Below are positions 53,259 through 64,000 of a stretch of 64,000 nt of DNA, piece by piece; positions within the stretch are counted from its first letter, which is position 1; every line of letters starts with the position of its first letter. The notes beneath the pieces are model-generated. The model worked only from the letters and a program-made list of their open reading frames with translations, ran no database searches and had not been told where the DNA came from. Position numbers and translations under genes: made by a program. Source of the stretch: Armigeres subalbatus (lineage: Eukaryota; Arthropoda; Insecta; Diptera; Culicidae); assembly GCF_024139115.2 (NCBI RefSeq), contig NC_085140.1, forward strand, positions 427,513,781 through 427,577,780, written 5' to 3'.

Positions 53259-55309
53259 TATTCACAGCCTCATACGACCTAAACCAAGTAGCGTGGCAAC
53301 ATAGCAAAGACCATTAGCAATAAGGATAACTTATCGTTCAATTTCTTAATACACGCTAAAAATATTTTACTGATATTTCCTTATGCCAAAAAATCAATTC
53401 AAACACAATATGGCGTAGTCAGATGGCTGCCTACGTCCAAATTATTAGTATTGCGGCAGTATTCTACTGACAATACAGGCATACTAGCCGACAACGCAAT
53501 CTGTGAGACAGACCGGGGTGTCGGTTTGAGAACTCTCTCCCATACCTGTTCTTTCGAAATATGGAAGTCTTGAGGTTTGAGTACTTCCCGTCTGAGTAGG
53601 GCGAGGCATGATTTTCAGCCTCAATTTTTAGTCTAATCTGAACGTCATAACTTGCTATCACATATTTAAGTTTGATAGTTTTTATGTCCATATTGAAAAA
53701 AAAAACGGACAGCCTTGAAAAATGCATCTGAATGGGATCAAGTCAAAGTGTTGCAAGTTACCCCACCGTTGCAAGTTACTTCATTTGACGGTACCTCCTG
53801 AAATTTTTTTTGGAAATTCCTTTGTGCACAACCCGATTGAGCTGCAGCTTTAAGTTTTTTTTTTTTGATATTTTTAGAACAAATTTTCAGATTTCATCAA
53901 TTTAGATGAAAGAATTAACAATTCGGAGACAATTCATGACCCTAACTCATAATCGAAAAAAATTCAAAAGTTACAAATATGTGATCAGGGGCAGTACATA
54001 GCTATACGAAATGGATGGTATTTGCCATCATAATTTGTGTCTCTCTAGCCGAATAGCAGCTCCCAGTTGGATGGATTTTGAGGGAGCTTTCAGTGGATGA
54101 CATCACCATCCTCTAAAATGTCGAATTAAAGGAGAAATAAGCAGAATCGGAAGTGGTGCGAAATCAAACGCAAAACTGATCCTGAAAAGATTCAATTTTT
54201 TTTTCTCCAATGCGCTAAATTCTTAGCATCGCCACTGCATCACGCGGGATCTCAGAAGACGACATTTTTAAAATCAACCCTTTCATCACATAAAAAGCTG
54301 GTATGCTGAGGTTGAACGATGACCACCGACGCCGACGACCACCATCAATGCGATGGTTTTACGTTGAGAATGCTATCGGTGCCATCGTGCTGCTCTTTCC
54401 GCTCCGCCGCTTTGCCAATTTTCAATAACAAATAGTTATATAGTTGAAAATCTGTCCTTGATCGAATGGTCCAAAAAAAAAAAAATTGGAAATCCATCGA
54501 TAAATGGCTGAGATTGAGATGTTAACGTTCAAAGTCTATCATATTTTCGTGACGGTCTCCGATTTTTGCAATCGCAAAGTGTATCCAAATATATAAAAGA
54601 CTGACGTAGTCCTACGTCAAAATTCTTGATCTGAAACTGTTTCATTCGTTAATAAATTTCCGGAAGAGATTCTGCGATAGATTCGAAAAGAATTCCAAAA
54701 GCAATGTTTTATGGCTTTACTATAGGAATTTCAGAAGAGATGAACCAACTTGGGGCTGAAAATCTGTACAATAAGGCACAAAAATATGAATTTCTTAGCG
54801 GAGCTCTGAAAAGTTTTCAAAGGATTTCCCGGAGCAACTTCCGAAAAACTTTTAAGGGATTCCTTGAAGAATGTCCAAGAAATCCCAGCAGCATTTTTTT
54901 TTTATTATTTGGAATTCCAGGAGGATTTACCAAAAGTATTTCTGGAAGAATTTATTAATTGCTAAAGAAATTTCTAACAGAATTCCGCTACGTTTCGGTT
55001 ATGCTGTATCAGTAATTCAAACGATGACTTCGATTTCATCCCTATACGTTTCGACCAATTTTTGGGACTTCTTCACGGGAACTGTTATTGGGTTTTAGTA
55101 TTATATTGGATATTACAATTTATGTTCAAACTGACAGTCAGTGTTATCATTTTTTGTTTAGGTTTTGTCGAACATAAAACTGTAAGTCACAAGTTTGTGG
55201 TGTACATCAGTCTAAAAAGTTAATTCAAAATATGGATCATGGCACATCATGGTCAACAAACAAACAGCAACCAACATTATAAACTTACAAACACATACTG
55301 AAGTTCTTA
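53224..55309. other. no gene recognised; repeat debris
   Basis: 53968-53996 repeats a ~27-bp block (GTTACAAATATGTGATCA then GGGCAGTA) also found in the leaders of both duplication units at 26.8 and 29.4 kb. 54590-54625 has GACTGACGTAGTCCTACGTC, a mosquito repeat-like motif. 54640-54970 is degenerate GGAATTTC repeat sequence carrying short frames. Confidence 0.4.
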
Positions 55310-55640
55310 GTGTTCAGATCCGGAACTGTTAAAATGATCCGGATCTTTGAAGTGAGTGAAATATTCGAAGCTCACTTTTTGAAAGATCCGGTTCACCAGA
55401 TCAGCAAATTATCTCACCATTTGTAAGGAAATTACAATACAAAAAGTTTATTCTGTGTTCTATGTGAAATTATTGTCTGTACGGGTCAAAAGTGTGGTCC
55501 AGAATGACAACCGTTTCACCATTTTGCATTCTCCTTACGTTTTGATCCAAAGATTCGATCTGTAATAAAGATCCATATCATTAGACTTAATGAGCCAGAT
55601 CTGATCCGTTCAATGAAGTGATCCGTTTTGCCCATCTCTG
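55310..55640. repeat. dispersed repeat rich in GATCCG
   Basis: Holds many GATCCGGATC / AGATCCGG / GATCCGTT motifs and ends TGATCCGTTTTGCCCATCTC. The AT-rich middle and motif density suggest a small mobile repeat. Ends and family are not determined. Confidence 0.4.
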
Positions 55641-58600
55641 GACCGCACATGGTATTAACCCGGATTTCGCGGCTATTCCGTGTCTTAATACGAACACGTC
55701 CAATCGCGCACTCTACTCACTGACCACGAATTTGGATTTCGCTAATGTTCTTCCATATCCGATCGCACACTGACACAAATTAATTTACTTACTCTCCTTT
55801 TACGAACGCGTCCAATTATGCACTAATTTATTCACAATCCGACAACACAATGCACAAACCTGATTTTCTCGACTATTTTGCGTTCTAGCACGATCACGTT
55901 CTATCCTGCACTTCCTACCTGAAACACGTCCGCTCTTGCACCAATTAATATAATATCCCAGCCATTTCAATGCCCTAATTACTAAGAATGTATCGGTCAA
56001 ACTAGGATTATCTCCTTCTATTTCCAAGATCCATCGAATTGATCTCTTCGCTCAATATGCGATCTGAACCACATCACCCAGAAGGGATCTAAATTTTTAT
56101 TCTTTGTTGCCAAGAGCCAATTGAAACACCGAAGAGTCATTATCACTTACAGGTAAACTGTCACTCCGGAGAACCGCGATTTTTTTTTGCCTTTTCAGAC
56201 CATATGATCAACCCTGCCTGCGATCGTACTACAATCGTTACAACTTATTTCCCATTAATCGTTGCCGAGATTTCGGTAGAGGAAATCGAATTTCGTATTG
56301 ACGAATCTTCGGCAAACAATATTTTTCCGAGATCTTGGTCGTTGAAATCTAGGCGAAAATTTGGCTGAGGTCAGCAATATAATTTGTGTGCCCCATCTAT
56401 TTTACGTGTTTTTGTCCCTTTCATCTTCTTTATATGTTGTTGGCTGGAATTTCCGGAATTACTGGAACTTTCTTGAGAATAATTTCGCAGAGCTCTTGAA
56501 ATGATTTAAGAAAGGTATTACAAGTGGAACTCCTGGAAACAGTAATGAAATTTTCGGGAAACTTTTAAACAGAAGGAAGTTCTGGAAGTCGAGGTCCCTG
56601 GGAAATTTTTAGAATATTTCAGGAAAAAAGTGAAATGTGAGGTGTTGAAGGATTCTCTAGAGGATTAAATTTTTGTTCCATTAAACTACCAACAAAAATT
56701 ATAGGGGGCGAATTTGAAAGAAATTGAACGGAACGCTGGGAAACTTGTCAATGTTTTAATGGGCAGGGAGGTAGACTAAACAAAATTAAGTTGTAGGATC
56801 TAGATAACCTGCCCATCCTTAATGTTTGCGCCTATGCATATACTGACAAAAGCTGACCAGTTGTAACATAATGTATCTATACTTCTTGCCGATATTCAAA
56901 AATTCTTCTAACAAAAAGTAGATACTTTCAGGAACAGAGACTGTTAAGAAATAATTCACCTAACAATTTCACACGAGTACGATTCATTCACCACTTTCCG
57001 ATTGCTGAAGAAGTGAAAAAAAACGGGTACCTTCGGATATCTACCTCTCGCTATTATTGCAATCGTTTCGAAACCGTTCACAACTGCGACACCCCGTTCA
57101 ATTTTGGGTGTTCGCAGCCCAAAACTGTCAAACCGCATCGACTCGTCCCGCCGCCGTCGGGTTATCCGAGGAATGTTGTAAATCCCCGAAATTAATTTCA
57201 CGCGTGTTTGTTTCCAGTTGTTGAACTTCGTCAGCAGCGCGGGCTTATTCTGTTGTGTTCTTGATATTTAGGTGCTTCTTACATGTGCCTACTCTACCTG
57301 ACTGTCGTCGGCAAAGATGGGTTTATCTCAATCGTCTTCTGCAAAACATTATGGAAGGCCCAATTGATAAGCGTGTAATTTTATTGATCTGCTGATCGAC
57401 AGGCACGGTGACATTTATTGGAATTTATTTACTTGGCGGGAAATTGCAACTGGGTGGGTAGAAATGTGGAACTGCTGGGAGCGCTCCCAGGAGAGCCAGG
57501 ACGAACTCGTAAATTGATGTCGTTCCAGCGATGTGTCGTCGCCACGCCACAATGATAGTCGTAAAATTAGTTGACATGGGACATTTTTGCACACTTCGGT
57601 ACAGAAGCCTCCTGCATATGTGCGGTGTGTCGTGCAGAACAGCTCTATATCCCAAATTGCAGCGGCATCAGTAAAGTTACCTGATTTATTGACCTCCAGG
57701 GTTACGCTCGTTTTTTTCGAAGGGCTTGGGAAATTGCACGGTTGATTACATCCAATGAGACCATTGCTTACATGATGTTATGTGAGTTTGTGCAAGTTAT
57801 GGTTAGGCTAATTGTAGTATTAGATCATTTCAGTTATAGGTACGTGATACTTCACTCTCATAAAATCTCTCTCTCATAAGCACATCGATCCAACTTTGCA
57901 AATTGTATTTCATAACGATATGTAACGAATTTAGTAATTCTGTACCCGTTTATTAGATTTTATAATTTGAAAATAATCTTCGAAATCTTTCGTTTTAAAA
58001 TTCCCAAAAATCATCATCAACGTCAAATTTTGTACCACAGTGAGTAATTCCTTCGTTTCGACAATTATTCACTCAGCTATTCGCACTTGACCCGAGAAAT
58101 AATTTCTCCCTCTATATGACGAACCCAACCCCGATTCCCCAAACAGATCAACCTGTTCCGATGAGCAATTTGTGGTCGCGTGGTTGATCTCATTGAGTTA
58201 TACCGCGACACCTTGTTTGCGGTGCATGGTATGAATCACCTCACCATCACCGCAGTATCAGGTTTCTCCACGTTCCTACAAGCGGGCTTAAGCGGACGGA
58301 CTTGGTAGGAGGTGATGATGATGCGATGATGAAATTCAACAGGAGCGCGTGGGTGTAATCCGTTTCCAGGATAGGGGAGCGGTCGTTGTCTCTAGCAGAT
58401 ATATAGGGCATAGTCGAGAGATGAACGTTCGACGATGGTCTGTTTCATAGTCCATCGCTTCGGGTGCAACAATAACAATGAACTCACTTCGCTTCTTTCT
58501 AACTAACCGCAAACAAACTGCAGTCAGGAAGCTAAACCTAACCAGCTCTCCGTCTGGCCCTATCTGAAGTAGAATTTATTTTTAACCTACTTTATCGTAA

Positions 58601-58997
58601 TTGCATTTGCTTATCCCTTATCAGTTGGTGTGCAAAATGTATGCAATAGCGGGTTCTTATTCCGGGCCGCCTAGTCGTAATTTCTCATTAGTGATTTAAT
58701 GACATCCGTTGGAAACGGTAAAGGGCGATGGACTGGGAATTCACCGGAAAAGAAGTGCTCATTAATGATCTTTACGTTTAGGCTAGTTAGTCTTTCTTGA
58801 GTTTTTTTTTAATGAATTTCACATGAACGAAATGGATCGTAGTTCGTAATTTCAGAAGACTATCGTGCTAGTCAATGTTTGAACAATTTCATTTGTTCAA
58901 ATAATAAGCGTCGAGCTGAAATGACGTCTTTCTCTAATGTTGCACTTGTTCAATATCGAGATAATGATAACGGAACATAAAAATGTTGAAGTACATC
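55641..58997. other. no gene recognised
   Basis: 55690-55940 has a loose repeat of ACGAACACGTCCAATCGCGC-like phrases spaced roughly 30-110 bp apart. 56260-56390 resembles the 10268-10485 repeat. 58080-58560 is GC-richer and non-repetitive, with a GATATATAGGG element (58399-58409) that could be a TATA box, but no exon follows that I can defend. Confidence 0.4.
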
Positions 58998-59002
58998 GCC
59001 TT

Positions 59003-59054
<52 letters not shown>

Positions 59055-59071
59055 GAGTCCACCCGGGGGCG
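58998..59071 (+). tRNA. tRNA-Asn (GTT), copy 4
   Basis: Plus strand, 74 nt, same mature sequence as copies 1 and 2 (acceptor GCCTTCG). Anticodon GTT at 59032-59034. TTATATTTT follows, giving a minimal T4 terminator. It lies about 10 kb from the main cluster and in the opposite orientation to the other Asn genes. Confidence 0.97.
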
Positions 59072-59345
59072 TTATATTTTAGTAGATTCATTGATTGTCG
59101 CTTTCTTTATGGTTCTTTAGTAGAGTGGGTACACACTTAAAATGAACTACATAAAATTGAGTCGAATCCGACTCTTTGTCATAAAAATGGAATTTTACTA
59201 GAAGATACTGCTATTCCAATAAAATGATGATTGCGCTCAAACTATAGTTTAAGTGTAATCATTATTTATTTTGAAATAGTAGTATCTTTAACTAAAATTT
59301 TGAATAGTCTCATTTTAAATGAAAATTAATTTGCTGTAAAGTACG
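59072..59345. other. spacer between tRNA-Asn and the satellite
   Basis: AT-rich, no feature seen. Confidence 0.4.
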
Positions 59346-59579
59346 CTCGAATAAATCTAAAAATCTAAAAATCTAAATATCTAAAAATCTAAAAATTCTT
59401 AAAATCTAAAAATCTAATAAAGGGAATGACGGCTTTGGCAGGTTTTGTTCTATTATTGGCAGGGTTTTTTTTTATGACTGACTAGGCTCAAATTTGGCCT
59501 AAACATTCTTTGCATATCAAAGAATATTGTGACCAAATTTCATAAAATTTTGTCGACAAAACCCCCCCTCCCAATTATA

Positions 59580-61270
59580 AATCTAAGAATCTAAAAATCT
59601 TAAAATCTAGAAATCTAAAAATCTAAAAAATTTAAAATCTAAAAATCAAAAAATCTAAAAAACTAAAAGTCTAAAAATCTTAAATCAAAAAATCTAAAAA
59701 CCAAACATCTAAAAATCTATAAATCTTATAATCTAAAAATCTAAATCTAAGAATCTAAAAATCTTAAAATCTAAAAATTTAAAAATCTGGAAATCTAAAA
59801 ATCTAAAAAAATTTAAATCTAAAAATCTAAAAATCTGAAAAACTAAAAATCTAAAAATCTAGAAATCTAAAAATCTGCGAAATGGATCAACTAGGTCCAA
59901 GCTCTATGACAAAGATAAAAAAAATCTCAAAATCTGAAAAAAAAATCAAAAATCTTAAAATCTTAAAATCTTAAAATCTAAAAATCTAAAAATCTAAAAA
60001 TCTAAAAATCTAAAAATCTAAAAATCTAAAAATCTAAAGATCTTAAAATCTAAAAATCTAAAAATCTAGAAATCTAAAAATCTAAAAAATTTAAAATCTA
60101 AAAATCAAAAAATCTAAAAAACTAAAAGTCTAAAAATCTTAAATCAAAAAATCTAAAAACCAAACATCTAAAAATCTATAAATCTTATAATCTAAAAATC
60201 TAAATCTAAGAATCTAAAAATCTTAAAATCTAAAAATTTAAAAATCTGGAAATCTAAAAATCTAAAAAAATTTAAATCTAAAAATCTAAAAATCTGAAAA
60301 ACTAAAAATCTAAAAATCTAGAAATCTAAAAATCTGCGAAATGGATCAACTAGGTCCAAGCTCTATGACAAAGATAAAAAAAATCTCAAAATCTGAAAAT
60401 CTAAAAATCAAAAATCTTAAAATCTTAAAATCTTAAAATCTTAAAATCTAAAAATCTAAAAATCTAAAAATCTAAAAATCTAAAAATCTAAAAATCTAAA
60501 GATCTTAAAATCTAAAAATCTAAAAATCTAGAAATCTAAAAATCTAAAAAATTTAAAATCTAAAAATCAAAAAATCTAAAAAACTAAAAGTCTAAAAATC
60601 TTAAATCAAAAAATCTAAAAACCAAACATCTAAAAATCTATAAATCTTATAATCTAAAAATCTAAATCTAAGAATCTAAAAATCTTAAAATCTAAAAATT
60701 TAAAAATCTGGAAATCTAAAAATCTAAAAAAATTTAAATCTAAAAATCTAAAAATCTGAAAAACTAAAAATCTAAAAATCTAGAAATCTAAAAATCTGCG
60801 AAATGGATCAACTAGGTCCAAGCTCTATGACAAAGATAAAAAAAATCTCAAAATCTAAAAATCAAAAATCTTAAAATCTTAAAATCTTAAAATCTAAAAA
60901 TCTAAAAATCTAAAAATCTAAAAATCTAAAAATCTAAAGATCTTAAAATCTAAAAATCTAAAAATCTAGAAATCTAAAAATCTAAAAAATTTAAAATCTA
61001 AAAATCAAAAAATCTAAAAAACTAAAAGTCTAAAAATCTTAAATCAAAAAATCTAAAAACCAAACATCTAAAAATCTATAAATCTTATAATCTAAAAATC
61101 TAAATCTAAGAATCTAAAAATCTTAAAATCTAAAAATTTTAAAATCTGAAATCTAAAAATCTAAAAAATTTAAATCTAAAATCTAAAATCTGAAAAACTA
61201 AAAATCTAAAAATCTAGAAATCTAAAAATCATGAAATGGATCAACTAGGTCCAAGCTCTATGACAAAGAT
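59580..61270 (+). repeat. higher-order repeat within the AT satellite
   Basis: A unique tag (AAATGGATCAACTAGGTCCA then AGCTCTATGACAAAGATAAA) recurs at 59880, 60339, 60801 and 61234, spacing 459, 462 and 433 bp. The 8-bp variants between tags keep the same order in each period (for example the CCAAACATCT and TTATAATC landmarks), so whole ~460-bp blocks were duplicated. Confidence 0.9.
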
Positions 61271-63059
61271 AAACAAATCTTAAAATCTTAAAATCTTAAA
61301 ATCTTAAAATCTTAAAATCTTAAAATCTTAAAATCTTAAAATCTAAAAATCTAAAAATCTAAAAATCTAAAAATCTAAAAATCTAAAAATCTAAAAATCT
61401 AAAAATCTAAAGATCTTAAAATCTAAAAATCTAAAAATCTGAAAATCTGAAAATCTAAAAATCTAAAAATCTAAAAATCTAAAATCAAAAAATCAAAAAT
61501 CTAAAAATCTAAAACTCTTAAAATCTAAAAATATAAAAATCATAAAATATAAAAATCTTAAAATCTAAGAATCTAAAAATCTAGAAATCTAAAAATCTAA
61601 AAATTTTAAAATCTAAAGATCTAAAAATCTAAAAAACTAAAAATCTAAAATCCAAAAATCAAAAATCTAAAAATCTAAAAATGATAAAATATAAAAATTT
61701 TAAAATCTTAAAATCCTAAAATTTTAAAATCATTAAATCTTAAAATCTTAAAATCAAAAAATCTTAAAATCTTTCAATCTAGAAATCTTATAATAAAAAA
61801 AAATTAAAATTCAGAAATCTAAAATCTAAGAATTTAACAATCTATAAATCAAAAAAACTTCAAATCTAAGAATCTAAAAATATGAAAACCTAGAAATCTA
61901 AAAATTTAAAAATCCAAAAATCTAAAATTAAAAATCTAAAAATCTAAAAAATGAGAAATCTAAAAATATAAAAATCAAAAAATCAAAAATTTAAAAATCT
62001 AGAAATCATAATATATAAAAATCTTAAAACCTAAAATTTTAAAATCTAAAAATCAAAAAATCTAAAATATAAATCTAAGGATCTAAAAATCTAAAAATCT
62101 AGAAATATAAACCACCAAATTTTTTTAAAATCTAAAAACCTAAAAATCTGAAAAACTAAAACTCTAAAAATCTCTAAAAATCTAAGAATCTAAAATTAAA
62201 AAATCAAAAAATCAAAAATTAAAAAAATCTAAAAATATAAAATTCATATTTTAAAATCAAAAATGTTAAAATCTAAAAATCTAATAATCTAAAAATCTAA
62301 ATCTAAGAATCTAAAAATCGAAAAATCTAGAAATATAAAAAATTTTAATCTTTAAATCTGAAAATCTAAAAAACTAAAAATCTAAAATCAAAAAATCAAA
62401 AATTTTAAAATCTTCAAATCTTAAAATCTTAAAATCAAAAAATCTTAAAATCTTAAAATCTAGAAACCTTATATTGAAAAAAAAAAATCCAAAAACCTAA
62501 AATCTAAGAATTTAACAATCTAAAAATCAAAAAATCTTCAAATCCAGGAATCTTAAAATCTAAAAATATAAAAAGCCAAAAACCAAAAAAAATAAAATCT
62601 AATTAATCCAAAAATCTGAAAATCTTAAGAAATATAAACCACCAAAAATTTTTAAAATCTAAAAACCTAAAAATCTGAAAAACTAAAACTCTAAAAATCT
62701 AAGAATCTAAAATTAAAAAATCAAAAAAAAACAAAAATAGAAAAATCTAAAAATCTAAAAATATAAAATTTATAAAATATAAAAATCTTAAAATTTTAAA
62801 AATCAAAAATGTTAAAATCTAAAAATCTAATAATCTAAAAATCAAAATCAAAGAATCTAAAAATCGAAAATTCTAGGAATATAAAAAATTTTAATCTTTA
62901 AATCTGAAAATCTAAAAAACTAAAAATCTAAAAATCTGAAAATCTAAAATCAAAAAATCAAAAATCTAAAAATCTAAAAATGATAAAATATAAAAATCTA
63001 AAAATCTACAAATGTAAAAATCTAAAAATTTAAAAATCTAAAAATCTAAAATTCATTAA

Positions 63060-64000
63060 ATCTAAAAACATTAAAATTTAAAAATATAAAAAACTCAAAA
63101 TTGAAAAATTTAAAAATTAAAAATTTAAAAATTTAAAAAATTTAAAAATTTAAAAATTTTAAAATCTTAAAATTTTAAAATTTCAAAATTTTAAAATTTC
63201 AAAATTTCAAAATTTCAAAGTTTAAAAATTTCAAAATTTTACAATTTAAAAATTTTAAAATTTAAAAATTTTAAAATGCTTAAATTTAAAAATTTTAAAA
63301 TTTAATAAAAATTTGAGAATTTAAAAATTTAAAAATTTAATAAAAATTTGAGCATTTAAAAATTTAAAAATTTAAAAATTTAAAAATTTAAAAATTTAAA
63401 AATTTAAAAATTTAAAAATTTAAAAATTTAAATATTAAAGAATTTAAAAATTTGAAAAAATTTAAAAATTTAAAAATTTAAAAATTTAAAAATTTAAACT
63501 TTTAAAAATTTTAAAAGTTTAAAAATTTAAAAATTTAAAAATTTAAAGATTTAAAAATTTAAAAATTTCAAAATCTAAAAATTTAAAAATTTAGAAAGCT
63601 AAAAATTTCTTAGATTTAAAAATTTGAAAATTTAAAAATTTAAGAATTCAAAAATTTAAAAATATAAAAATTTGAGAATCTAAAAATTTAAAAATTTAAA
63701 AATTTAAAAATTTAAGAATTTAAAATATTAAAATTTTAAGAATTTAAAGATTCAAAAATTCAATTTATAATAAAAATTCAAAAATTCAAAAATTTAAAAA
63801 TTTAAAAATTTAAAAATTTAAAATTTGAAAAATTTAAAAATTTAAAAATTTAAAAATTTAATAAAAATTTAAAAATTTAAAAATTTAAAAATTTAAAAAA
63901 TTTTAAGATTTAAAAATTTAGGAATTTAAAAATTCAAAAATTTAAAAATTTAAAGATTTGAAAATTTAAAAATTTAAAAATTTAAAAATTTAAAAATTTA
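63060..64000. repeat. AAAAATTT section of the satellite
   Basis: The unit loses its only C. The TTTAAAAATTTAAAAA pattern is nearly self-complementary, and the longest pure run is around 63357-63430. No higher-order tag is seen. Confidence 0.9.

Larger units (their letters stand above)
59346..64000. repeat. AT-rich satellite of 8-bp units (AAAAATCT, then AAAAATTT)
   Basis: Over 4.6 kb of tandem AAAAATCT with point variants (AAATCTTA, AAATCAAA, GAAATCTA). It is briefly interrupted by a unique stretch at about 59418-59580, which includes CCCCCCCTCCC. From about 63060 the unit becomes AAAAATTT. The array runs off the window end. No frame of interest. Such arrays are prone to assembly collapse. 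Confidence 0.95.

Noticed and set aside
58399..58440. TATA-box promoter (GATATATAGGG)
   Set aside because: No initiator or downstream exon could be supported.
59346..64000. Telomere-type repeat
   Set aside because: AAAAATCT is not a known telomeric unit, Diptera lack telomerase repeats, and the higher-order block structure fits satellite DNA better.

Overview
The window looks like nuclear DNA of a culicine mosquito, most likely Aedes (inference). The best evidence is an intact Feilai-type tRNA-derived SINE at 17105-17397 with an 11-bp target-site duplication. Many families of transposon debris of mosquito type, eleven eukaryotic tRNA genes and the near-absence of long single-copy reading frames also fit. 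Nothing bacterial, no rRNA and no CRISPR array was seen. Nearly all long open frames are repeat artefacts or transposon relics.

Layout. 0-9.6 kb: a decayed LINE reverse-transcriptase fragment cut by a TA-flanked MITE, a possible signal-peptide first exon near 2.7 kb on the minus strand, and a pair of inverted short-unit arrays (8.2 and 9.2 kb) resembling a foldback element. 11-20 kb: hairpin MITEs and a deeply nested composite (12.8-17.8 kb). The composite is a palindromic element carrying a ~150-bp satellite that reverses orientation; its right arm is split by a 2.2-kb block (itself holding two nested TIR elements) and again by the Feilai SINE. A second LINE RT fragment and a complete copy of the first MITE follow. 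23-26.6 kb: dispersed repeats and a minus-strand LINE remnant with endonuclease and C-terminal tail but no RT. 26.8-32.9 kb: a two-copy tandem duplication; each copy has a ~530-bp unique leader, a 23-bp hairpin-forming satellite and a purine-only tract.

35-49.4 kb: a tRNA cluster with initiator Met x2, Lys(CTT) x3, Asn(GTT) x3, Asp(GTC) and Ser(AGA); a fourth Asn gene lies at 59.0 kb. All lack introns, keep their stems and have nearby T-runs for Pol III termination, so they are probably functional. The cluster is laced with duplicated blocks and MITEs and contains a 5'-truncated BEL/Pao retrotransposon (44.2-47.3 kb) with RNase H region, integrase and 3' LTR, broken by one frameshift and one stop. 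49.4-59 kb is mostly non-coding, with one unrecognised 138-aa frame. From 59.35 kb to the window end is an AT-rich satellite of 8-bp units with a ~430-460 bp higher-order repeat.

The only genes I would call functional with confidence are the eleven tRNAs. They supply translation initiation (iMet) and elongation (Lys, Asn, Asp, Ser) and do not form an operon. Boundaries of repeats are by eye and approximate unless TIR and TSD are stated.
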